Source of the DNA: Candidatus Centipeda massiliensis
GTDB lineage: Bacteria > Bacillota > Negativicutes > Selenomonadales > Selenomonadaceae
DNA length: 36,906 nt
Reading direction: 5' to 3'
NCBI RefSeq assembly: GCF_900290285.1
Contig: NZ_LT985754.1
Coordinates: 47,686 to 84,591, forward strand
Shown: positions 22,698 to 29,106 of the stretch, piece after piece
Position numbering within the stretch: the stretch's first letter is position 1
How the letters are laid out: each line of letters begins with the position of its first letter
Position numbers and translations under genes: made by a program
The notes under the pieces: generated by a model
Databases searched by the model: none
What the model saw: only the letters and a program-made list of their open reading frames with translations
Told to the model about the DNA's origin: nothing

Positions 22698-23159
22698 ATG
22701 ATTTACGGCAGCATATATGACAAGCGCACCTATGCGTTCCTCCCGTCGCGCCTGAAAGAGGCGCTTGCCTTTGCGCGCTCGCATGACTTTGCGGTGCTTC
22801 CCACGGGAACAAAGAAGATTGCAGGCGACGATATCTACGTCAACATCGCGCGCTATACAACGGGCGCGGCTGCGGAGAAGATCTGGGAGGCGCACCGCAC
22901 CTACATCGACATCCACGTCCTCGCCGAGGGCACGGAGCGCATTGACGTGAACCTGATCGAGCGAATGCAGATGGGAGATTACGAGAAGGAGCGGGACTTT
23001 ACCCCCGCAGAGGGCGACGCCGCATCCTCGACCATCATGCGCCCCGGCGACTTCCTCGTATGCTTTCCCACGGACGTGCACCGCTCCGGTGTGATGGTGG
23101 ATGCGCCCGCACCACTGATCAAAGGGATTTTCAAAATAAAGGAATCGCTGATAAAATAG
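22698..23159 (+). CDS. YhcH/YjgK/YiaL (DUF386) family protein
   Basis: This 153-residue cupin-like protein has the family motifs WEAHRTYIDIHVLAEGTERI (about 68-87) with metal His residues, and MRPGDFLVCFPTDVHRSGV (about 114-132) with another Asp/His set. Family members include NanQ-type sialic-acid-related isomerases and biofilm-linked YjgK/YiaL. The substrate here is unknown, and no sialic acid genes are near. GAGGAGG precedes ATG 22698. The final residues (ESLIK) and stop are encoded by the first bases of a repeat variant (GGAATCGCTGATAAAATAG), so the C-terminus was rewritten by insertion. Confidence 0.85.
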   Translation: MIYGSIYDKRTYAFLPSRLKEALAFARSHDFAVLPTGTKKIAGDDIYVNIARYTTGAAAEKIWEAHRTYIDIHVLAEGTERIDVNLIERMQMGDYEKERDFTPAEGDAASSTIMRPGDFLVCFPTDVHRSGVMVDAPAPLIKGIFKIKESLIK

Positions 23160-23240
23160 ACCCTCAGATTGGTGCAGATTCCCGTCCTGTCTGAAAGCGC
23201 GGACGCGCAGACAGGGCGGGCGAGATGCGCCGAGAGGTGC
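23138..23240 (+). repeat. Diverged variant of the hairpin repeat
   Basis: It begins like the 168-bp element (TAAAGGAATCGCTGATAAAA), continues CTCAGATTGGTGCAGATT, and has a central stem CCCGTCCTGTCTG (23181-23193) / CAGACAGGGCGGG (23208-23220) instead of the usual middle. The matching right arm GAGATGCGCCGAGAGG follows. No right terminus is seen. It shares the GGTGCAGA variant with the sequence at 8341. Confidence 0.65.
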
Positions 23241-23353
23241 AGGCTGTGACCCGTAATTCCCCAAATGTGAAGCAGGACAGACTCTCCTTTTCTCCGATGA
23301 CGGCAGATATTTCGATAAAAGAATTTGTTGTCTTACGAGGAAAGGAGATTTTT

Positions 23354-23530
23354 ATGCGAAACTATCTGCCGCGCGTGGACTGGATGGTCGGGACGGGACT
23401 CGTCGTCGTCGCGATCCTCTCCGTCTTCTACGGGAGCGCGGAACTGACGAGCAACATCGCCTCAGGACTCATTGGCTTCCTCGGGCGCACGGTCATGATG
23501 CGTGACCCGTCGAAGGAGGGGATGCGATGA
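23354..23530 (+). CDS. Small holin-like membrane protein
   Basis: This 58-residue protein has one long hydrophobic segment (about residues 10-27) and a short second one, with charged ends. AAAGGAG supports ATG 23354. Its stop overlaps the amidase start (ATGA), the classic arrangement of a phage lysis pair. Holin function is inferred from this context only. Confidence 0.6.
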   Translation: MRNYLPRVDWMVGTGLVVVAILSVFYGSAELTSNIASGLIGFLGRTVMMRDPSKEGMR

Positions 23531-24150
23531 GCGCCGTCCTCCCCGCCGCAGCGATGCGGCGCATCACCTGCGCAGATCTGCGGCATCTGGCGGCGGCGTA
23601 CCGTCCCGCACTCCATCACGCAGCCGCACGCTGCGCACGCGAGGTGAAGCTCTACCTCCACTGGACGGCAGGACACTACGGACAGTTCTTCGCCGACTAC
23701 CACGTCCAGATCGACGCAAACGGCGGCATCTACGTCATCGGGGATGGCGCGCTCGACGATGTGCTTGCCGCGACCTATCTGCGCAACAGCAGGAGCATCA
23801 GCGCTGCCATCCTCGGCTGTGTCGGGGCGACGACCGAACAGCTCGGATCCGAGCCGCCGACCGCTGCGCAGATCGAATCGCTCGCGATGGCGACCGCCGC
23901 CCTCGCCGATGGGCTTTGGCTCAGCATCGATGCGGAGCACATTCTCACGCACGGTGAGGCAGCCGATAACGCGGACGGCGTGTACGCGCATCCTCCCTAC
24001 GGACCGCGTACGACCTGCGAGCGCTGGGATCTTGAGTACCTCGGCACGCGCGAGAGTCCGATTTTTAACCCATGGGCGGAGGACGGATCGCGCGGCGGCG
24101 ACATCCTCAGAGGGAAGGCGCAGTACTATCGGGAACAGGGCGGGTTCTAA
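23527..24150 (+). CDS. N-acetylmuramoyl-L-alanine amidase (endolysin-like)
   Basis: This 207-residue protein resembles Amidase_2/PGRP-type zinc amidases. KLYLHWTAGHYGQFFADYHVQID supplies the first zinc His, YLRNSRSISAAILGCVGA is the core strand block, TAAQIESLAMATAALADGL is the following helix, and ILTHGEAAD contains the second His. It would cleave the bond between MurNAc and L-Ala. There is no signal peptide, which fits a holin-released phage endolysin, and the overlapping upstream gene encodes a holin-like protein. No other phage genes are seen, so it is a lone lysis cassette, either a prophage remnant or domesticated (as in toxin or tailocin release). The stop TAA starts a repeat remnant. 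Confidence 0.75.
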   Translation: MSAVLPAAAMRRITCADLRHLAAAYRPALHHAAARCAREVKLYLHWTAGHYGQFFADYHVQIDANGGIYVIGDGALDDVLAATYLRNSRSISAAILGCVGATTEQLGSEPPTAAQIESLAMATAALADGLWLSIDAEHILTHGEAADNADGVYAHPPYGPRTTCERWDLEYLGTRESPIFNPWAEDGSRGGDILRGKAQYYREQGGF

Positions 24151-24178
24151 GGGAAGCACTGAATTTATCTGTGCTTCT
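24148..24178 (+). repeat. Minimal repeat remnant (ends only)
   Basis: TAAGGGAAGCACTGAATTTATCTGTGCTTCTAA joins the two termini of the dispersed element with almost nothing between. The first codon is the stop of the amidase gene. Confidence 0.6.
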
Positions 24179-24208
24179 AAAAAAGACCGGCATTTGTCGG
24201 TCTTTTTT
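24179..24208 (+). terminator. Intrinsic terminator
   Basis: AAAAAAGACCG (24179-24189) pairs perfectly with CGGTCTTTTTT (24198-24208) over an 8-base loop. Confidence 0.8.
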
Positions 24209-24293
24209 CATGCGATATCATTCTTCTGTCAAAAATCGGCGAATCAACAGCCTTCGTTCGACAGGCTCTTTTGTGAATCCCCCCGCTGCACCC

Positions 24294-24322
24294 TTGCATA
24301 TCCTGCATAAATTTGATAGAAT
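24294..24322 (+). promoter_or_regulatory. tRNA promoter
   Basis: TTGCAT (24294-24299), a 17-base spacer and TAGAAT (24317-24322) lie ten bases before the mature tRNA. Confidence 0.7.
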
Positions 24323-24331
24323 CGAAGCAAC

Positions 24332-24408
24332 GCGGTTGTAGCTCAGATGGATAGAGCATCTGCCTCCTAAGCAGAGGGTCGCGCGTTCGACTCGCGCCAA
24401 TCGCACCA
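24332..24408 (+). tRNA. tRNA-Arg (anticodon CCT)
   Basis: A 77-base cloverleaf. The acceptor GCGGTTG pairs with CAATCGC (one G-T), and the D arm is GCTC/GAGC. The anticodon stem TCTGC/GCAGA encloses loop CTCCTAA with anticodon CCT, reading AGG. The T stem GCGCG/CGCGC holds TTCGACT. The discriminator A and CCA are genomically encoded. Confidence 0.95.
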
Positions 24409-24420
24409 TCTTGAATCTGC

Positions 24421-24446
24421 AGACTTCTCACACTGAGAAGTCTTTT
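24421..24446 (+). terminator. Terminator after tRNA-Arg
   Basis: AGACTTCTC (24421-24429) and GAGAAGTCT (24435-24443) form a perfect 9-bp stem followed by T residues. Confidence 0.8.
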
Positions 24447-24472
24447 CTCATTTTATAAAGGAGCAATGACGT

Positions 24473-25282
24473 ATGAAACAGTATTTATGCACAGCGCTTG
24501 CTGCAGCGCTTCTCATCGCCGGCGTTCCGACGGCACAGGCTGCGGCGATCGAGGATGAGATCACGGCGGCAGAGGCAATCGCCATGGATGAGGGCTATGT
24601 GGAGAGCGCGGTACCGCAGCTCTTCCCGTGGCTGAAGGTCGAGGATCATCGTCGCGCGATGCGCGAGGGAAAACGTGTCCTCGCATGGGGAACCTGTCCC
24701 GAGATCAGCGTTGAGGGCGACGACTATCCTGTCCTAAAGCGTGCCCTCCGTCTCTGGAGTCTCGAACAGCAGCGGTCATTGGAGCAGAGTGTCGATCAGA
24801 TGGGGACATTCGCACGGGACTTCAAACCTGCTGCCGCCTACTATGACTATACGGTGGTGGAGCGCTGGGGACGCATCGATGATCGGGTCGTCAGCTTCGC
24901 CCTGCGCAATGTAAACTACAGCGGCGGTGCACACCCGCAGCACTGGATCGTAACGAAGAATCTGAATGTGCAGACGGGCGAAGAGATCTCCATCGACGAG
25001 ATCGTGAACGGGCGGGAGATCCTCCTGAACGCACTTGCGGATGCCTTCCGCAAGCAGTATCCAAATCGGGAGAACGATCTCTTCGAACAGGATGTTGACA
25101 AGGCACTGGATGACTATCATATCGACGCGAACTGGCAGGAGTATATCAACTGGATGCTGGATGCGCGGGGCGACCTCGTTGTGTTCTACAATCCTTATGA
25201 GCTTGGGTCGTACGCTGCCGGCACCTTTGAACTAAAGGTGCCTCGGGATATGTACCCCGAGGTCTTTCGCGCGGATTGGTGA
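24473..25282 (+). CDS. Exported DUF3298/DUF4163-type protein
   Basis: This 269-residue protein has a clear signal peptide (KQYLCTALAAALLIAGVPTAQAAA). The mature part contains VVSFALRNVNYSGGAHPQHW followed by NLNVQTGEEISIDEIVNG, the pattern of DUF3298 (with a DUF4163-like N-terminal half), as in the extracellular domain of the RsiV anti-sigma factor. RsiV binds lysozyme, but this protein has no transmembrane or sigma-binding part, so it is a free periplasmic relative. The ending (NPYELGSYAAGTFELKVP) is also typical. AAAGGAGC precedes ATG 24473. A truncated repeat follows the stop. Confidence 0.75.
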   Translation: MKQYLCTALAAALLIAGVPTAQAAAIEDEITAAEAIAMDEGYVESAVPQLFPWLKVEDHRRAMREGKRVLAWGTCPEISVEGDDYPVLKRALRLWSLEQQRSLEQSVDQMGTFARDFKPAAAYYDYTVVERWGRIDDRVVSFALRNVNYSGGAHPQHWIVTKNLNVQTGEEISIDEIVNGREILLNALADAFRKQYPNRENDLFEQDVDKALDDYHIDANWQEYINWMLDARGDLVVFYNPYELGSYAAGTFELKVPRDMYPEVFRADW

Positions 25283-25288
25283 TCCCCC

Positions 25289-25414
25289 ATTTTTTGCCTG
25301 CACTGTGCCCTAGAATCCTCCACATAGCCCTTGCTATGCATCCGGTTTGTCTCCTTGACAGGACAAAAAATCTGGATCAATCTGACGAACTTCATTTTAT
25401 CAGCGATTCCTTAA
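25289..25414 (-). repeat. Truncated copy of 168-bp repeat (copy F)
   Basis: This reverse-orientation copy ends TTTATCAGCGATTCCTTAA at 25414 and includes the CATAG...CTATG central stem. Its other terminus, about 40 bases, is missing, having been replaced by the end of the DUF3298-type gene. Confidence 0.8.
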
Positions 25415-25436
25415 AAAACAAAAGAAAAAGCTCATC

Positions 25437-25480
25437 AGAGATTCCATTCGCCTATCTAGCGTCTGGAATCTCTTTTTTTG
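25437..25480 (+). terminator. Intrinsic terminator
   Basis: AGAGATTCCA (25437-25446) and TGGAATCTCT (25464-25473) with seven or more T. The same stem sequence recurs at 27286. Confidence 0.8.
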
Positions 25481-25510
25481 CAAAGAATCATTAGCCATCT
25501 TCTCCTATCC

Positions 25511-25521
25511 TGTGTTATAAT
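25511..25521 (+). promoter_or_regulatory. Extended -10 promoter of comM remnant
   Basis: TGTGTTATAAT has a perfect -10 with an upstream TGTG element. It would still transcribe the comM fragment and possibly the DUF389 gene. Confidence 0.5.
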
Positions 25522-25554
25522 TCTCTTATATTTGAAACGTGGGAGGGAAGGCCG

Positions 25555-25725
25555 TTGTTTGCAAAGACCTATGGTGCGACGACTCTCGGGATAGATGGAC
25601 GGATTATCGACGCGGAAGTGGATGTATCGCCCGGGCTGCCGGGGGTTGAACTGGTTGGGCTTCCCGATACATCAGTGAAGGAATTAACGATGTTTGTAAG
25701 AGCGTGGGATTATTTCTATAAATAA
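25555..25725 (+). pseudogene. comM: ComM/YifB Mg-chelatase-like ATPase, 5' fragment
   Basis: From TTG 25555 the frame encodes LFAKTYGATTLGIDGRIIDA and continues through EVDVSPGLPGVELVGLPDTSVKE. This is the invariant N-terminus of the ComM/YifB AAA+ family (about 500 residues), a branch-migration helicase in natural transformation. Identity stops abruptly after SVKE, and unrelated sequence leads to a stop at 25723-25725. Only about 43 residues survive, without any ATPase motifs. The ribosome site GGGAGGGAAGG and promoter remain intact, so the gene was cut by deletion. Confidence 0.85.
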
Positions 25726-25763
25726 CGAACATCCTAATATAGAGACCGGAGGAGATGATTTGT

Positions 25764-27143
25764 TTGATTTGGGATAAGCTAAAAGATTTTTTTGATCTGC
25801 ATGGTGACATTGCGTCAATACAGGAGATTACAGAGCGGATCAATGCCGGCGTGCGATTTCGGGGGACGAATCTCAGTGTCCTGATGCTGGCGATCTTTAT
25901 CGCCTCCATTGGGCTCAATATGAACAGCACGGCGGTCATCATCGGTGCGATGCTGATCTCTCCGCTGATGGGGTCGATCCTTGGAATTGGCTATGGGCTT
26001 GCCCGTTATGACAGCACATACAGTCGTTCCAGTGCAGGAAGTCTGCTCGCCCAAGTGATCATTTCGGTTGCCACATCGACGCTTTATTTTTTCCTCACAC
26101 CGATCGATGGCCCTTCGTCGGAACTGCTTGCACGAACATCGCCGACCATCTGGGACGTTTTGATTGCTGTCTTTGGCGGCTTGGCAGGAATCATCGGCGT
26201 AACACGCAAAGAGGGCGGGAATGTCATCCCTGGTGTTGCGATTGCAACAGCTCTGATGCCTCCTCTCTGCACTGCAGGATATGGCATTGCTACGGGCGTT
26301 ATGGCGTACACCGTGGGTGCACTCTACCTGTTCTTTATCAACAGCTTCTTTATCTGTCTGACGGCGTTCATCGTCCTGAAAATCATTGACATTCCCTCCA
26401 AGATAGAGCGCAACTCCGTGGAATTTTCAAGACAGAAACGCTACCTGATGGCCTTTGCAGTGCTTATCACGTTGCCCAGCTGTTTCTTTGCGTATCAAAG
26501 CGTGCAGAAAAATCTGGAGAACGAGCAGGCGAAGATTTATATCGAGGAGAATTTCAAAGCACCACCTCGTCTGGCAATCTCCTATACTTTGGATAACGAG
26601 AAGAAAATGCTGACAGTGTTTACGATTGCCGGAATATCGGAGGATGATTTGACGGCATTGACGGAGAAGCTGCATGAAAAGAAATACCTCAGGCCGTTCC
26701 AGTTGGAGGTCTTTTCTGCCGAAACGGCGGAAGAGCGGGAAAAGATGGAGGCGATGATCGATCAGAGACTCAGCGAGGTCGAAAAAAGTGCCATTCCCTC
26801 TATGCAGGAGCAGCAGACTGTGACCGCACTCAAGTCTGCCCGCGAGGAAAGCGAGAAGCAGGGAGCTTACATATTGGACTGGAATCGAGAGGCGCGTATT
26901 GTATTTCCGCAAATCTCCCGCATCGCTGTCGGGAGTGTACGCGTACCCGCCGGGACTGGGGATAAATCGGCTGCTCTGAGTGAAACGCAAATTGCGTTCA
27001 TATATCTGCAATCGGATATGGACGAAGCGTCGCGTGCTCGCTTGACCGAATGGATTTCGGACAAAGCAAAGAACCGTGTAGAGGTGCACTTCCTTCCTGA
27101 AGTCCCGGCAACAAATGAAAACAAAGGAGGAACTGTATCTTAG
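25764..27143 (+). CDS. DUF389 family membrane protein
   Basis: This protein of about 459 residues has the DUF389 pattern. An N-terminal cytoplasmic helix is followed by at least six transmembrane segments including FIASIGLNMNSTAVIIGAMLISPLMGSILGIGYG (near 45-80) and GNVIPGVAIATALMPPLCTAGYG (near 155-177). A soluble C-terminal domain (about 235-459) is rich in charged helices. The function is unknown; some relatives are described as putative transporters. The start is uncertain: ATG 25755 directly abuts GGAGGAG, whereas TTG 25764 lies 9 bases after it and is preferred. Its base composition is less GC-rich than neighbours and, with the gene remnants on both sides, suggests acquisition or relocation. 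Confidence 0.8.
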   Translation: MIWDKLKDFFDLHGDIASIQEITERINAGVRFRGTNLSVLMLAIFIASIGLNMNSTAVIIGAMLISPLMGSILGIGYGLARYDSTYSRSSAGSLLAQVIISVATSTLYFFLTPIDGPSSELLARTSPTIWDVLIAVFGGLAGIIGVTRKEGGNVIPGVAIATALMPPLCTAGYGIATGVMAYTVGALYLFFINSFFICLTAFIVLKIIDIPSKIERNSVEFSRQKRYLMAFAVLITLPSCFFAYQSVQKNLENEQAKIYIEENFKAPPRLAISYTLDNEKKMLTVFTIAGISEDDLTALTEKLHEKKYLRPFQLEVFSAETAEEREKMEAMIDQRLSEVEKSAIPSMQEQQTVTALKSAREESEKQGAYILDWNREARIVFPQISRIAVGSVRVPAGTGDKSAALSETQIAFIYLQSDMDEASRARLTEWISDKAKNRVEVHFLPEVPATNENKGGTVS

Positions 27144-27351
27144 GACGGAGTCCACATATCGTGAAAAAACATGAAACTACATAATCATTCAGATTGTGTC
27201 ATTCTGTGCGTCTTTCATTGAGAATCTTCATAGAGAAGGAGTGTATTTTTTTCCAGATAAGCTCCCAAGTTTATAACACACAACGAGAGATTCCACTCGT
27301 CACACTTGATGCTTGGAATCTCTTTGCTATGCCGAAATATTGGAGCGGGAT
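27144..27351 (+). terminator. Intergenic region with duplicated terminator stem
   Basis: AGAGATTCCA (27286-27295) and TGGAATCTCT (27314-27323) repeat the stem at 25437 with a different loop. The T run is short (3). The rest of the interval is AT-rich with no gene seen. Confidence 0.6.
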
Positions 27352-27961
27352 TCACGCCTTGCGATACAAGGCCAAAACTTCATACGGTCTGAGGCACTCC
27401 TCCATGCCGGAGTAGTTGCCGAGGAGTTTTTGCGCATCTGCAAAGTCCTGCAGGGAAGCGTGGCGCAGGCGAACGGACGTGGGGCGGAAATTGCAGAACA
27501 CCGTCAGCTGCTCCCCTTGCCATGTGCGCTCATAGGCGATCACGTCGGGATTGTCCTCCTCGATCAATCGAATATCCCCCTCCGCAAGGATGGGCATTTC
27601 ATGGCGCAATTTGATCAGGAGCTTATAAAACGCCAGAATGGAGTTTTCGTCCTTTTGCGCCGCTTCCACATTGATCGCGGGATAGTTTTTCGCCAGAGGA
27701 ATCCAGGGATTTTTCGTGGAAAAGCCTGCGTATTGCCGGGCAGACCACTGCATCGGAGTGCGTCCATTGTCACGGGAGCGGGCGGCCAGAATCTTCAAGG
27801 CATCCGCCTCCGCTGTGCCCTGCTCCAGAAGGGTGCGATACGGCCACGCCCCGCTCCTTCCAAAACCGCACCACATTGGCGAGTTCTTCCCGCACGTTTG
27901 GATTCGTCCAATCCAAATCCGGCTGACTTACATCGTGCAAATGCAGATACCATGCCCACAT
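27352..27961 (-). pseudogene. treC: Trehalose-6-phosphate hydrolase, multiply deleted
   Basis: Two pieces of a TreC-type GH13 enzyme are joined out of frame. The upstream piece (27961 to about 27850) encodes WYLHLHDVSQPDLDWTNPNV through NVVRFWKERGV, the segment before the catalytic Asp. The downstream piece (from about 27860 to 27352) encodes LLEQGTAEADALKILAARSR, DNGRTPMQWS and the C-terminal beta domain ending in ALYRKA. The roughly 140 N-terminal residues and about 200 central residues, including the catalytic Asp and Glu, are missing. The enzyme normally splits trehalose-6-phosphate to glucose and glucose-6-phosphate. No intact product is possible. Confidence 0.85.
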
Positions 27962-28622
27962 GGAGCAGAATCTCCACGCCGTTCGAGAGCGTCATGCCCA
28001 CCGCATGGCGGGAATCCTCCATCAGCATCGTAATTTTGCCGGAGACCGGGGCGCAGAGCGTTTCGCTGATGGGGCGGACCGCCAGTCCCTCGCCGACAAT
28101 GCCTTCTGAGAAAACGCCGTCGCCCACTTCTTTGAGAGAAATTACCTCCCCGTCCAGGAATGCCGTGAAGTCATGCTCGCTTTCCATTGCGCTTCCTGTC
28201 ACATTCTCCTCTGCAGCGACGGTCTCTGCTGCTTCGGGCTGTGCCTGCTTGTCGATGCCCTTCTTTTTGCCCACAATAACCGTCAGGACAAAGGGCACTG
28301 CAATGGCGACCATCATAGCCATTGCAAACGTGGGCATGGTCTGGGGCTGCATGGAGAGAATGCCGGGGATGCCGCCCATCTTTCGCACCACCGACCAGCA
28401 GATGCCGACGGGTATGCCCACATGGAATACCGCCTCGCCGATGAGCCAGAGAAAATGATCCACGCCCGCCCAGAATTGGCTCAGCTCCACCAAGGTCTTG
28501 GTTCCGTTCTCGAACAGGTAAAGCTGATCGATGCAGTTGCGGAAACCTAGGATAAGTCCCCCGGTGATGATCGCGGGAATGAGCGGTGCGAAAATCTCTG
28601 CGGCGATGGCCGCTGCCCGCAA
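27962..28622 (-). pseudogene. treB: Trehalose PTS transporter EIIBC-IIA, multiply deleted
   Basis: The remnant starts at the beginning of the IIC domain (AAEIFAPLIPAIITGGLILG) and has no IIB domain. It reads through HVGIPVGICWSVVRKMGG, then jumps in frame to IPGILSMQPQTM, the far end of IIC, so about 230 membrane residues are missing (junction near 28370). A IIA (Crr-like) domain follows (GEVISLKEVGDGVFSEG through VEILLHVGM with the phosphorylatable His), cut after that and fused to treC sequence. The protein cannot transport. The IIBC-IIA order and the trehalose neighbours support the treB assignment. Confidence 0.82.
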
Positions 28623-29073
28623 TCACTTTCAGGCGGTTACCCGCGTCATTCATTTCGCCGAGGGCGTTGTGGATGAAAAAACTTCACAAAAAACAGGGCT
28701 TCCCTTGGGCAGCGACATCTATGATGTGCGCCGCATCCGCTATCTGGATGGAAAAGCCCTGATTCTGGATATCAATCTGTTTTTGCGTGAGGCAGTGCCC
28801 GATCTCACCCCGGAAATTGCTTCCCGTTCCATCTATGACTACATAGAAAACGATCTGGGCATGGTCATCGTTACCAGCCGCCGCCGCATGACGGTGGAGT
28901 ATGCTGCCGATTTGGATATGCACTGGCTGGAAATGGGGGACTACAACTGTCTGGCCGTGGTCAGTGGGAGAACGTACAATGCCGAGGGCATACAGTTCGA
29001 GTATACGCAGTCCCGCCATCACCCGGAGTATTTCTGCTTTGAGGACACGGCGATCCGGAGAAGATCACGGTAG
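28623..29073 (+). pseudogene. treR: Trehalose operon repressor, UTRA domain only
   Basis: The frame encodes the effector-binding UTRA domain of a GntR-family regulator (KTGLPLGSDIYDVRRIRYLD, SIYDYIENDLGM, and an ending with EYTQSRHHPEYFCFED, typical of TreR). The N-terminal winged-helix DNA-binding domain is absent. It is divergent from treB and both have lost their 5' parts, so one deletion removed the shared promoter region and both gene starts (junction near 28620). Confidence 0.82.
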
Positions 29074-29106
29074 GTGACAGCTGCCCCGCAGCACTCCTTT
29101 GCGCCG

